Shown in pieces: positions 45,496 through 54,662 of a stretch of DNA of 64,000 nucleotides. The position numbers were made by a program, and so were the translations under genes. The notes beneath the pieces were generated by a model that was given only the letters and a program-made list of their open reading frames with translations, searched no databases and was not told the DNA's origin. The stretch is taken from NCBI GenBank assembly GCA_903895195.1, contig CAITSZ010000039.1:1-64000 (forward strand), read 5' to 3'. The stretch is from an uncultured Chlorobiaceae bacterium. GTDB taxonomy: Bacteria > Bacteroidota > Chlorobiia > Chlorobiales > Chlorobiaceae. How positions within the stretch are numbered: the stretch's first letter is position 1; every line of letters begins with the position of its first letter.

Positions 45496-46989
45496 ATGAC
45501 AGTATCGGATGCCCTTAAGCATCAGCTTGAGGAATCCACAGGCAATGACTACAACTGCTGCTACCAGTGCGGTAAATGCACAGCTGGTTGCCCGGCGGGA
45601 ACATTTATGGATAATCCTCCAGCCAGAATCATGCGCCTTGTTCAGGCCGGCTATATGGAAGAGGCACTCAAAAGCGATGCCCTCTGGTACTGTGTAGGCT
45701 GCCAGACCTGTACGTCACGATGTCCCCAGAATATGGAGATTGCTGCCACCATGGACTCTCTAAGAGCTCTGGCACTTGAAAAGAATATTATTTCAGAAGA
45801 CAAGGCAAAAAAACTTGTCAATGCCTTCCACCTCTCTTTCCTCAACAACATTCGTAAACATGGACGTCTTGAGGAACTTGCCCTCGTCAACAGCTACAAG
45901 CTTCGCACAAAAACCTTTCTTCAGGATGCCTCATCAGGCTTCAAGATGATCAAAGAGGGCAAAATCAATCCATTGCATAGCTTTACCGGTAAAGGCGGAG
46001 TAAAGGCAAAGGATCAGATAGCCAGAATTTTTGCAGCTTCCGAAAAGCCATCTCACTCATCGGTTCCTAAACGACGCCCGATAAAAAAAGAGTTTAAAGC
46101 CAAGGCTCCCCTGTCGATCAAGCCAGGCATGACCATCGGCTACTACCCGGGATGCTCTCTGAGCGGCACTGCTAAGGAATTCGATATTTCAGTGAAAAAA
46201 ATGTGCTCCCTGCTTGGCATTAAGTTGCAGGAAATAGATGACTGGAACTGCTGTGGAGCTACTTCGGCTCATGCCACAAACCACAAGCTTGCCCTGCTTC
46301 TTCCCGCAAGAAACCAGGCACTTGCCGATTCTCAGGGACTGAGTTGTGTCCTTGCTCCTTGCGCCGCCTGCCAGAACCGTCAGGTAACAACCCGTCAAGC
46401 CCTCATAGATTCGGCCGAGCTTCGTGAAGAAGTTCGCTCAATTACCGGAATAGAACCGACATGTAGTGCGGAATTTATCGGTGTTACCCAGTTGCTTGAA
46501 GCAATGGACCCTGAGGAGATTAAAAAAAGGGTTACAAAGCCTCTCACAGGGCTTAATCTTGCCTGCTATTACGGATGCCTGCTGGTTCGACCAATGGAGG
46601 CAATGGGTTTTGATGATACTGAAAACCCTCTGAAGATGGAGGTAATCATGACCGCTCTTGGAGCTTCACCTGTCGATTGGGCATTCAAAATAGAGTGCTG
46701 TGGAGCAGGTCTCACGCTGGCACAGCAACCACTAGTTGAAGAACTCACGCACAAGATTGCTAAAAATGCAGCTATAAACGGTGCCGACGCATTTGTCGTA
46801 GCCTGTCCCCTCTGCCATTCCAATCTTGACATGCGCCAGGAAAGCATGAGAAAGCGCTTCGGTGATGTTAAACCGATGCCGGTTTACTATATTTCAGAAT
46901 TGGTGGCCATTGCTTGCGGAGCCAATCCATCTGACGTTGCTGTGGGTAAACATTTTGTTCCTGCTCTCGATCTGGTTTCGAAATTTTAA
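45496..46989 (+). CDS. hdrCB: HdrC-HdrB fusion, heterodisulfide-reductase-like subunit
   Basis: One polypeptide (497 residues from the ATG at 45496; a GTG at 45481 is possible) joins HdrC and HdrB. The HdrC part has two 4Fe-4S sites, Cys22-25-28-32 and Cys66-69-72-76. A linker of about 70 residues follows. The HdrB part has two complete CCG domains. The first runs GYYPGCSLSG, DWNCCGAT and APCAACQN; the second runs ACYYGCLL, IECCGAGL and ACPLCHSN. These bind the non-cubane clusters that split a disulfide in methanogen HdrB. It is the likely catalytic unit for a disulfide or related thiol acceptor. HdrB and HdrC are usually separate proteins; the fused order C-B is as in HdrD. It is first in the cluster. 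Confidence 0.9.
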   Translation: MTVSDALKHQLEESTGNDYNCCYQCGKCTAGCPAGTFMDNPPARIMRLVQAGYMEEALKSDALWYCVGCQTCTSRCPQNMEIAATMDSLRALALEKNIISEDKAKKLVNAFHLSFLNNIRKHGRLEELALVNSYKLRTKTFLQDASSGFKMIKEGKINPLHSFTGKGGVKAKDQIARIFAASEKPSHSSVPKRRPIKKEFKAKAPLSIKPGMTIGYYPGCSLSGTAKEFDISVKKMCSLLGIKLQEIDDWNCCGATSAHATNHKLALLLPARNQALADSQGLSCVLAPCAACQNRQVTTRQALIDSAELREEVRSITGIEPTCSAEFIGVTQLLEAMDPEEIKKRVTKPLTGLNLACYYGCLLVRPMEAMGFDDTENPLKMEVIMTALGASPVDWAFKIECCGAGLTLAQQPLVEELTHKIAKNAAINGADAFVVACPLCHSNLDMRQESMRKRFGDVKPMPVYYISELVAIACGANPSDVAVGKHFVPALDLVSKF

Positions 46990-47164
46990 AAGAAAAGAAA
47001 TATTTCTGCTGGTCTTCGATGATTTAAACGATCATCATCCTCTGCAGGGCTTTCGGGGCAATTTCGTGCATAATTGAACATAATGAACCGGGGTGCTGTT
47101 CTTTCTTTGCACCATTTACCAGAGGTACCGTCATTATGGCGGTTTCATACTAAATGATTGAATT

Positions 47165-49135
47165 ATGGCGAAAATAGGGGTATTCATCTGTCACTGCGGC
47201 GAAAACATAGGCGCAAAGGTTGACTGTACCAAACTGGCTGCTGCAATGGGAGAACACCCCGGCGTTGCAGTTTCGGTTGAGTATAAATATTTCTGTTCTG
47301 ATCCTGGCCAGGAGAGCGTTAAACGGGCAATCCGCGACAATAACCTTACAGGTGTCGTTGTTGCCGCCTGCTCACCAAGAATGCATGAAGCAACGTTCCG
47401 CAAGGCATGTGCTGAAGCCGGTCTGAACCCTTATCTTTGTGAAATTGCAAACATCCGCGAGCAGTGCTCATGGGTTCATACGGATAGTGACCAGGCGACC
47501 GAAAAAGCCATGGACATCACCCGTTCAATGGTCGAGAAAGTTAAACGCAATAATAAACTTCAGCCTATTGAGGTACCTGTCACCCGTCGCGCCCTTGTAA
47601 TTGGCGGAGGAATTGCAGGCATCCAGGCGGCACTCGATATCGCCAATGCAGGCCAGGAGGTAGTACTGGTTGAGCGTGAACCGACCCTTGGCGGACACAT
47701 GGCTCAACTGTCAGAGACATTCCCTACGCTCGATTGTTCCCAGTGCATCATGACTCCGCGCATGGTCGAAGCCGCTCAGCACCCCAAAATCAGGCTGCTT
47801 ACCTATGCTGAAATTGAGAGCGTTGATGGTTATATCGGAAACTTTTCCGTCCGCGTCCGTATGAAGTCGCGCTACGTTGATATAGATAAATGTACCGGCT
47901 GTGGCGACTGCATTACAAAGTGTCCTGCAAAAAAAATCTCAAGTGAGTTTGATTGCGGTCTCGGAAAACGCACAGCCATTTATACCCCTTTTGCCCAGTC
48001 TGTCCCCAATATCCCAGTCATTGACAAGGCGAATTGCATCTATTTCAAAAACGGCAAATGCAAAATCTGCGCTAAAACATGCCAGTGCGACGCTATTAAC
48101 TTCGATATGGAGGATACCTTTGAGGATCTGGAAATAGGCGCAATTGTTGTGGCCACAGGTTTTCAGGTTCAAAATAATACCATGTACGGTGAGTATGGCT
48201 ACGGAAAATATCCCGACGTCATTAACGGCCTTCAATTCGAGCGTCTCGCCTCGGCAAGCGGACCTACTGCAGGCAAAATCCTTAGACCTTCGGATGGCGT
48301 TGAACCGCAAACAGTAGTCTTTATCCAGTGTGCCGGATCGCGCGACCCGTCAAAAGGGGTTCGCTATTGTTCCAAGATTTGCTGCATGTACACTGCAAAG
48401 CACGCCATGCTTTACTCGCATAAGGTTCATGGCGGAAAAACCCACATTTTCTATATGGATATCCGTGCTGCCGGCAAAGGATACGACGAGTTCAGCCGCA
48501 GGGCGATAGAAGATGATGAAGCCGCATATCTACGCGGCCGGGTGAGCAAGGTATGGCAGGAAAACGGCAAACTGATGGTCAGGGGCGTTGACACCCTTCT
48601 TGGCAGACCTGTAGAAATAGCGGCAGATATGGTTGTACTGGCTACCGCAATTATTGCACAGCCCGATGCGAAAGAGTTTGCCAAAACAATCGGCATAGGT
48701 TATGACGAATACGGTTTCTACAACGAGGCTCATCTTAAACTCCGCCCTGTTGAATCATCCACAGCTGGAGTTTTCCTTGCGGGAGCCTGCCAGTCTCCTA
48801 AAGATATTCCCGATTCAGTTGCCCAGGCATCGGCAACTGCAAGCAAGGTACTTGCTCTGTTCAGCAAGGATATGCTTGAGAGAGAACCGGTTGTTGCCAC
48901 AAATAACGAAGCAACCTGCGCAGGATGCTGGGGATGCGTCCTGGCGTGTCCATACAATGCTATCGAGCAGAAAGATATTCTCGACCGTTCCGGAAAAGTC
49001 ATCAAACGGGTCGCATCCGTCAATCCCGGCTTATGCCAGGGCTGCGGCACCTGTGTTACCTTCTGCCGCTCGAACAGTCTTGATCTGGCAGGATTTACTG
49101 AAAAACAGATTTTTGCAGAAGTGATGGGTCTCTGA
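47165..49135 (+). CDS. hdrA: HdrA-like flavin-based electron-bifurcating subunit
   Basis: The 656-residue protein matches HdrA. An N-terminal Cys domain opens VFICHCGENIGAKVDCTKL. The FAD loop is LVIGGGIAGIQAALDIANAG near 140-160, and the HdrA-specific TLDCSQCIMTPRM follows. The inner ferredoxin site is CTGCGDCITKCP, with a second Cys group KCKICAKTCQC. Two C-terminal ferredoxin sites are CAGCWGCVLACP and CQGCGTCVTFCR; the last lacks the usual CP. It would hold the bifurcating FAD between ferredoxin, the HdrCB disulfide site and FlxD. It starts 175 bases after hdrCB. Confidence 0.92.
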   Translation: MAKIGVFICHCGENIGAKVDCTKLAAAMGEHPGVAVSVEYKYFCSDPGQESVKRAIRDNNLTGVVVAACSPRMHEATFRKACAEAGLNPYLCEIANIREQCSWVHTDSDQATEKAMDITRSMVEKVKRNNKLQPIEVPVTRRALVIGGGIAGIQAALDIANAGQEVVLVEREPTLGGHMAQLSETFPTLDCSQCIMTPRMVEAAQHPKIRLLTYAEIESVDGYIGNFSVRVRMKSRYVDIDKCTGCGDCITKCPAKKISSEFDCGLGKRTAIYTPFAQSVPNIPVIDKANCIYFKNGKCKICAKTCQCDAINFDMEDTFEDLEIGAIVVATGFQVQNNTMYGEYGYGKYPDVINGLQFERLASASGPTAGKILRPSDGVEPQTVVFIQCAGSRDPSKGVRYCSKICCMYTAKHAMLYSHKVHGGKTHIFYMDIRAAGKGYDEFSRRAIEDDEAAYLRGRVSKVWQENGKLMVRGVDTLLGRPVEIAADMVVLATAIIAQPDAKEFAKTIGIGYDEYGFYNEAHLKLRPVESSTAGVFLAGACQSPKDIPDSVAQASATASKVLALFSKDMLEREPVVATNNEATCAGCWGCVLACPYNAIEQKDILDRSGKVIKRVASVNPGLCQGCGTCVTFCRSNSLDLAGFTEKQIFAEVMGL

Positions 49136-49189
49136 AAAAGAGCTCTCCCTCAATACTGAACAACTGAACTTTGCTACCGGAGTATGCCG

Positions 49190-49639
49190 ATGAGTGAAAC
49201 TTTTGAGCCCGAAATCATTGCGTTTGTCTGCACCTACTGTACCTATGCCGGCGCTGACCTTGCAGGGACAAGCCGGTTGAAGTACGCTCCTAATGTGCGC
49301 ATTATCCGTCTTCCATGCACGGGAAGGATCAGCCCGATGTTTATCCTTAAAGCTCTGCAGAAAGGCGCTGATGGGGTTCTTATAAGCGGATGCCACCCTG
49401 GCGACTGCCATTTTACCCATGGAAACTATCACGCACGGCGGAGATGGATGGTTTTTCGTGCACTGCTTGACTTTATTGGTATTCCACCTGAGCGGGTCAA
49501 GTACTCCTGGATCAGTGCAGCTGAAGGTGTAAAGTTTGCTGAATTCATAAACAGCGTCACTGAAGATATCCGGAAACTTGGTCCTTTTGAGCAGTACTCT
49601 CAATTGATTGAGCAAACACAGGCTCCAGCGTCACTATAA
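49190..49639 (+). CDS. flxD: FlxD/MvhD-like [2Fe-2S] electron-transfer subunit
   Basis: A 149-residue protein of the MvhD/FlxD family. It has FVCTYCTYAGADLAGT with the first Cys pair, then RLPCTGRISPMFILKAL and SGCHPGDCHFTHGNYHARRR. These Cys residues bind a [2Fe-2S] cluster linking the NADH module to HdrA. The ATG at 49190 is chosen because GGAG stands seven bases before it; an ATG at 49184 is too close to that site. It is 54 bases after hdrA. Confidence 0.88.
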   Translation: MSETFEPEIIAFVCTYCTYAGADLAGTSRLKYAPNVRIIRLPCTGRISPMFILKALQKGADGVLISGCHPGDCHFTHGNYHARRRWMVFRALLDFIGIPPERVKYSWISAAEGVKFAEFINSVTEDIRKLGPFEQYSQLIEQTQAPASL

Positions 49640-49649
49640 TAAATACGGA

Positions 49650-50480
49650 ATGAGTATCGAGGAACAATACAGAACGAGGGCAAAGGAACTTCTTTCAGGC
49701 GGTGCTGTCAAAATGGTTATCGGGTATGGCAAGGGCTCTACCTCCGATAGACGTCGACCACTCTTTATCAGTTCAACTGATGAGGTAGATAGGCTTGTGC
49801 TTGATGACGCCTGCATACAGAACCTCTCAGGATATCTTGTCAGTGAAGGCCTTCTGAGCGACGAAAAGCGTGTTGCTGTCTTTCTCCGTCCTGAAGGAAT
49901 ACGCGCCATCAATATTCTGGCCGCTGAATCTCAGCTTGATGCCGAGCAGATTGTCATTTTTGGATTTGATGTCATCGGCACTGAAGTCAAGGCATTAAAA
50001 GGAATCCATGTTGAAGAGTTCTCCGATGTCATTAATTCTATCAAGAAGGGTGCTCCCGAAGCGAAAGAAGAGGAGCTCTTTGAGAAAATAGAAAAGATGA
50101 GCCCTCAGGAGCGCTTTTCTTTCTGGCAGGAGGAGTTTGCCAAGTGCATCAAATGCTATGCCTGCCGTCAGGCTTGCCCCATGTGTTACTGCCGTCGGTG
50201 CATTGTCGACAGCAATCAGCCGCAATGGGTCAACACCTCTTCGCATACACTCGGAAATTTTGAATGGAATATCGTCAGGGCATTTCACCTTTCAGGACGA
50301 TGTGTGGAGTGCGGGAACTGTGATCGGGCATGTCCGGTCAATATTCCACTTCGTCTCATCAATCACAGGATGGCTGAGGAGGTCCTTGGGGCATTCGATC
50401 ACTTTGCCGGCATGAGCAAAACCCAGGAACCTGTGCTTGCCAGTTTTAAAAAAGACGATTCCGAGACATTCATTCTCTAA
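49650..50480 (+). CDS. flxC: FlxC-like 4Fe-4S subunit
   Basis: The 276-residue protein is an iron-sulfur subunit with a start at 49650 (an upstream in-frame ATG at 49608 overlaps flxD). The N-terminal half resembles the coenzyme F420 hydrogenase/formate dehydrogenase beta fold (GAVKMVIGYGKGS). The C-terminal half has a site CIKCYACRQACPMCYCRRC near residue 165 and a ferredoxin site CVECGNCDRACPVNIPLRLI near 230. It would relay electrons from FlxB to FlxD. Assignment to FlxC rests on order and motif. Confidence 0.82.
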   Translation: MSIEEQYRTRAKELLSGGAVKMVIGYGKGSTSDRRRPLFISSTDEVDRLVLDDACIQNLSGYLVSEGLLSDEKRVAVFLRPEGIRAINILAAESQLDAEQIVIFGFDVIGTEVKALKGIHVEEFSDVINSIKKGAPEAKEEELFEKIEKMSPQERFSFWQEEFAKCIKCYACRQACPMCYCRRCIVDSNQPQWVNTSSHTLGNFEWNIVRAFHLSGRCVECGNCDRACPVNIPLRLINHRMAEEVLGAFDHFAGMSKTQEPVLASFKKDDSETFIL

Positions 50481-50493
50481 GTAACAAACTCGT

Positions 50494-51507
50494 ATGACAA
50501 AAATCCTTTTCAGCGATAAACTTGACAACTGTGTCGAACGATGGAAATCAGCCGGTTTAACTGTTATTGGTCCCGTTCAACGTGCCAATATATCAACCTA
50601 CGCCGCAGTTGAACATGCTGCCGAATTAGATTTAGGGCTTATTCTTACCGACCGCTCGATCAAGGATCTTTTCTTTCCGCAGAGCGAGCCGATGTTGCGT
50701 TATACGATCAAAAAAGAGTCCATTGATACTGATGAATGCCTGCCGCCTTCAGGGCCGAGAATCATCTTCGGTGCCCGGCCTTGTGATTCTTCAGGGATGG
50801 CAATTGACGATCCCCTTTTCGGATGGGACTATAAAGATGAATACTGGTTTCAGAGACGCAATGAATCGGTTATTGTAACAATTGCATGCACAAAAGCGGA
50901 TGATTTCTGCATGTGCACCTCTCTCAAAATGGCCCCGGACAGCTCGAAAGGCTCTGATGTCCTGCTTAGACCACTTGCTGGCGGAAAGGGATGGGTAGTT
51001 GAGGAAGTGACTGACCGGGGACGGGAAGCTTTCAAAACCATTACTGATATTCTGCAGGAGAGCTCCGACACCGCCGCCCCTTTGGCTGTTGTTGAAAAAA
51101 AGTTTGACCTTGATTCCTGTGTCACCTGGCTGCAGAATCCTGAAAATTTCGAAAGCCGGTTCTGGAAAGAGATATCAATGCGCTGTATCGGCTGTGCGTC
51201 GTGTACCTTTCTCTGCCCTACCTGTCATTGCTTTGACATTCAGGATGAAGGTGATACCTACACCGGGATCAGACGGAAAAACTGGGACAGCTGCTCCTTT
51301 GCCCTCTTTACCATGCACACCTCAGGCCATAACCCCCGGTCAACACAATCCGCACGCTGGCGCCAGAGAATCATGCACAAATTCAATTATTTTCCAGGCA
51401 AATTCAGTGTGAACAGCTGCAGCGGATGTGGCCGATGCTCACGCCAGTGCCCTGTTGACATGGGAATCACCGAGACCTTACAAGAGATATCAAAATTATC
51501 GCAGTGA
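50494..51507 (+). CDS. flxB: FlxB-like 4Fe-4S subunit
   Basis: A 337-residue protein related to FlxB and to the beta subunits of sulfhydrogenase and anaerobic sulfite reductase (AsrA/HydB). It contains FGARPCDSSGMAIDD near residue 90, IACTKADDFCMCTSL near 130, the site CIGCASCTFLCPTCHCFDI near 230, and CSGCGRCSRQCPVDMGITE at the C-terminus. It should take electrons from FlxA. It starts 13 bases after flxC and its TGA overlaps the GTG start of flxA. Confidence 0.85.
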   Translation: MTKILFSDKLDNCVERWKSAGLTVIGPVQRANISTYAAVEHAAELDLGLILTDRSIKDLFFPQSEPMLRYTIKKESIDTDECLPPSGPRIIFGARPCDSSGMAIDDPLFGWDYKDEYWFQRRNESVIVTIACTKADDFCMCTSLKMAPDSSKGSDVLLRPLAGGKGWVVEEVTDRGREAFKTITDILQESSDTAAPLAVVEKKFDLDSCVTWLQNPENFESRFWKEISMRCIGCASCTFLCPTCHCFDIQDEGDTYTGIRRKNWDSCSFALFTMHTSGHNPRSTQSARWRQRIMHKFNYFPGKFSVNSCSGCGRCSRQCPVDMGITETLQEISKLSQ

Positions 51508-52370
51508 CAGAAATCATCCACAACACACAACAGAACATCTACAAACCGGCCATCATGAAAATTGTGGGCCGTCACGACGAAGCGCCAGGCGTGAGAACCA
51601 TGAGACTGGAGTTTCAGGATGCTGCCGACCATGAGTTTTTCAAGGAGACCTACCGCACCGGCATGTTCGGCCTCTACGGCGTTTACGGCGAGGGGGAGAG
51701 CACCTTCTGTGTCGCAAGCCCTGAAACACGCAAGGATTATATCGAATGTACCTTCCGCCAGTCCGGCAGGGTAACCTCGGCACTTGCGAATGCGGATATC
51801 GGCGACCTGATAACGTTCAGAGGGCCTTACGGAAATCGATTTCCCATTGAGGAGTTCCATGGCAAAAACCTCCTGTTCATTTCAGGCGGCATAGCTCTCC
51901 CTCCAACGCGAAGCGTTATATGGTCATGCCTTGACCAGCGCGAGAAATTCGGCAAGGTCACTATTGTTTACGGGGCACGTACTGTGGCTGATCTGGTTTA
52001 TAAGCATGAACTTGAGGAGTGGCAGGAGAGAAGCGATGTCGATCTCGTGTTGACTGTTGATCCGGGCGGAGAATCTCCAGACTGGAAAAACAGGATTGGA
52101 TTTGTACCGACTGTCCTTGAAGAGGCAGCTCCCTCTCCGGATAACTGTATTGCTGTGATTTGCGGCCCGCCAATCATGATCAAATTCACCCTGATCTCGC
52201 TTAAAAAGCTCGGGTTCGACGAATCAAACGTCTATACGACTCTTGAAAACCGGATGAAATGCGGACTTGGCAAATGCGGAAGATGCAATGTCGGATCGGT
52301 CTATGTATGCAAAGAGGGACCAGTCTTTACAGCGGCTGAAGTTGCCAGGATGCCGGCTTCCGACCTATAA
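51504..52370 (+). CDS. flxA: FlxA-like FAD/NAD(H)-binding subunit
   Basis: The 288-residue protein belongs to the ferredoxin-NADP reductase-like group with AsrB/HydG/FlxA. GMFGLYGVYGEGESTFCVAS and DLITFRGPYGNRFP form the FAD part. GKNLLFISGGIALPPTRSVI is the NAD-binding loop. The C-terminal MKCGLGKCGRCNVGSVYVC binds a [2Fe-2S] cluster. It is the NADH-oxidising entry of the complex. The GTG start overlaps the flxB stop (GTGA). Its 3' end overlaps the convergent murB by 6 bases. Confidence 0.88.
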   Translation: MTEIIHNTQQNIYKPAIMKIVGRHDEAPGVRTMRLEFQDAADHEFFKETYRTGMFGLYGVYGEGESTFCVASPETRKDYIECTFRQSGRVTSALANADIGDLITFRGPYGNRFPIEEFHGKNLLFISGGIALPPTRSVIWSCLDQREKFGKVTIVYGARTVADLVYKHELEEWQERSDVDLVLTVDPGGESPDWKNRIGFVPTVLEEAAPSPDNCIAVICGPPIMIKFTLISLKKLGFDESNVYTTLENRMKCGLGKCGRCNVGSVYVCKEGPVFTAAEVARMPASDL

Positions 52371-54014
52371 AAGAGTGATTGAATAAAAATTCTCCGGCTG
52401 ATGAAAATCGGCCGGGGCTGTTGATGCCGCCTCCCACCATGGAAACAAGCCATACTCTCCCCTGCCTGAAGATATGCAGCACTGCAATGCAACTCTCTGC
52501 CCATTCATGAACGGCTCCAGCAGCCTATAGGAAAACTCCATCCCGAAACTTTCAGCACTCTTTACTATGCTGATATCCCCCATCCATCGCTCCTCTGAAA
52601 GGATGGCATACCCTTCAGCTCTTTTTCTTGGAGCGTCGAATCGCAATGCTACCCAGTTGCCCTCCGCAGTCATTTCAAACTCGAGATAACCGCAAGAGAA
52701 ATCAGTATGAGCGATAAAGAGCTCCGAAACGCCATACTGCCATAGTCCATCAGTAAACGTGCCTGCAAGAGCTGCAGAAGGTGGTTTTATGGAAAATAGT
52801 GATGAATTGCTGTTACGGGTTGTCCAGCGTACAAAAGGGGCTTCAGGTGCAGCTATGGCAGCCTGTATCGAAAGCAGTTGTTCAACTGCAGCAAATCCCC
52901 CGGGCGGGATTTCCCTTTCGGCAAACCTATAGCCGACAAATGAGCCTTCGATCAGCTTCAGAGGAAAGAGAGTCTCCGGGATTGCCGTCAACTTGCTCAA
53001 CTTTATTGGTGGCCATAGAAGACCGGCCCAACCTTTCGAAGGGTCATGAACATCGACAACGCTCTCGACCCCGCATGAAGCAAGAAGCTTTTCATCAAAC
53101 AAGCCGATACACTGTACTTCAAGATCAAGTTCTACACCCGCATCTCGCTTTGCAGCAGTTTTCATGCGAGCAGCAAGTTTTAGAACATCTGTTGCAGTTG
53201 CCCCTCCCTTGTTGTAAATGAAGTTGGCATGGTGTTCGCTGACTACGGCACCCCCTTCACGACTGTCCTTAAAACCAAGTTCCTCAAAAATAGTCCCGCT
53301 TGAACGACCGGCAACATAGTTGTTCTTAAAGGTCGAACCGCAGCTCGGAAAATCGAAATGATGCTTTTGATTGCGCTCTTCCTCAAACCTGTCCATCTGA
53401 AGTTTGATATCCTCTTGCGAGCATGTCTCAGGAAAACGAAGAAGCACAGCAATAACTATGGCAGGATTATCCATCAGAGAGGTTTTCTTGTAACCATGAA
53501 AAACCTCTTCAGGGGTCATCCACCGCAATCGTCCGTCAATAGTCATTGTCTGGATACCGCTGGTAACTGCAGAAATTTCACCTCCAAAGCAGCGGGCATT
53601 CATTCTGACCGTAGATCCAATCTGACCTGGAAGCCTGTAAAGCCACTCTCCCCCTCCCCTACCACATGAAAGCAGCTCTTCGGCAATAAGGGTGTTGTCT
53701 GCACCTGCCTCGCACCAGAGTTCATCATCGGATATCCAGCACATCCGTTGCATTCGGTCTAATGAGATAACTATACCAGGGAATCCGGAATCGGAAAAGA
53801 GGATATTACTTCCCTTTCCCATAATGGCAAGAGGAAGTTTATGCTCGCTGTTCCAAAAAAGAAGATCGGCAAGTTCTGAAGGGGTTCCGGGATGAGCAAG
53901 ATAACGAGCTCTCCCCCCTATCTGGTAATAGGCACGTGAAGCAAGAGAAACATTGGATTCAAAACTACAGGGAAGAGATAACTCATGCATAAGGTAGAGG
54001 CTTTTGATGGTCAT
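52365..54014 (-). CDS. murB: UDP-N-acetylenolpyruvoylglucosamine reductase (MurB) with C-terminal CBM9-like extension
   Basis: MurB makes UDP-MurNAc from the enolpyruvyl intermediate with FAD and NADPH. The first 330 residues of this 549-residue protein carry the FAD-site segment LPLAIMGKGSNILFSDSGFP, LPGQIGSTVRMNARCFGG, and the active-site region FPSCGSTFKNN with the catalytic Ser. After IGLFDEKL the chain goes on for about 220 residues without match to MurB. That part (LWQYGVSELFIAH, GYLEFEMTAEGNWVALRF, SYRLLEPFMNG, and a final PADFHQPENFYSITLL) resembles carbohydrate-binding CBM9-like domains; this is by eye. The ATG at 54014 is preferred to 54119 and 53990 because AAAGG is close. MurB is normally 300-350 residues. 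Confidence 0.85.
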   Translation of the reverse strand: MTIKSLYLMHELSLPCSFESNVSLASRAYYQIGGRARYLAHPGTPSELADLLFWNSEHKLPLAIMGKGSNILFSDSGFPGIVISLDRMQRMCWISDDELWCEAGADNTLIAEELLSCGRGGGEWLYRLPGQIGSTVRMNARCFGGEISAVTSGIQTMTIDGRLRWMTPEEVFHGYKKTSLMDNPAIVIAVLLRFPETCSQEDIKLQMDRFEEERNQKHHFDFPSCGSTFKNNYVAGRSSGTIFEELGFKDSREGGAVVSEHHANFIYNKGGATATDVLKLAARMKTAAKRDAGVELDLEVQCIGLFDEKLLASCGVESVVDVHDPSKGWAGLLWPPIKLSKLTAIPETLFPLKLIEGSFVGYRFAEREIPPGGFAAVEQLLSIQAAIAAPEAPFVRWTTRNSNSSLFSIKPPSAALAGTFTDGLWQYGVSELFIAHTDFSCGYLEFEMTAEGNWVALRFDAPRKRAEGYAILSEERWMGDISIVKSAESFGMEFSYRLLEPFMNGQRVALQCCISSGRGEYGLFPWWEAASTAPADFHQPENFYSITLL

Positions 54015-54153
54015 CAGAAACTGACCTTTACAACAAGAACTGACTAAAAATGAAAAGAAAACAGACGAAAATGGATAAATTCCATATTTTTCAGAGTCAA
54101 AACGCCTTCCGGCGTTCAATCTATATATTCAGAAACCCATTATCGCTCATACC

Positions 54154-54606
54154 ATGCCAGAAAGCAACGACCGCAGGGTAAACTTTGCCCTTGCACAAAT
54201 TACTACTGAACAAATTGCCATTCTCCCTGAAGTCCTTGTTGAAGACAAGCCTATTACCATAAATGCCGGCCTTAATTTTGGTATTGACAGTAAACAGCAT
54301 CTGTTGAAAGTAATGTTCAAAAATATCTTTCTGCAAGAGGAAACGCCGTTTATCATCATTGAAACAGGATGTGTTTTTGCCATAGATCCCGAATCATGGG
54401 CGCTTTTTTCAACTCAGGAAGACGGATTTTTTGTACTGCCAAAAAATTTTGCCGGTCATCTTGCGACACTGACGGCCAGCACAGCTCGGGGTATTTTGCA
54501 CAACAAAACTGAAAACACTCCAATGAATCGGTTTTTTATTCCTGCCAATAACATTGAAGAGATGATACCGGATAACCTTGCTCTTCCTTTGGAACCTGCT
54601 TCCTGA
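54154..54606 (+). CDS. SecB-like protein
   Basis: A 150-residue protein divergent from murB. The pattern VNFALAQITTEQIAILPEVL, alternating beta strands KVMFKNIFLQEETPFIIIET, and an end GHLATLTASTARGILHNKTE followed by MNRFFIPANNIEEMI is like SecB, whose C-terminal part reads GGFP..L.LxPxNFxxL. The acidic C-terminal zinc-type tail of SecB is not present. It could be a chaperone or a protein of the SecB-like superfamily found in toxin-antitoxin-chaperone systems. No SecB residue is decisive; this is inference. A strong terminator follows. Confidence 0.55.
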   Translation: MPESNDRRVNFALAQITTEQIAILPEVLVEDKPITINAGLNFGIDSKQHLLKVMFKNIFLQEETPFIIIETGCVFAIDPESWALFSTQEDGFFVLPKNFAGHLATLTASTARGILHNKTENTPMNRFFIPANNIEEMIPDNLALPLEPAS

Positions 54607-54622
54607 AATAAAAACAGATGAA

Positions 54623-54655
54623 CATTATGCCTGGCGTGACAGGCATAATGTTTTT
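54623..54655 (+). terminator. Rho-independent terminator of the SecB-like gene
   Basis: CATTATGCCTG (54623-54633) pairs with CAGGCATAATG (54640-54650) across a 6-base loop and runs into TTTTT. It also lies directly after the stop of the convergent nitroreductase gene. Confidence 0.88.
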
Positions 54656-54662
54656 CCGCCTC

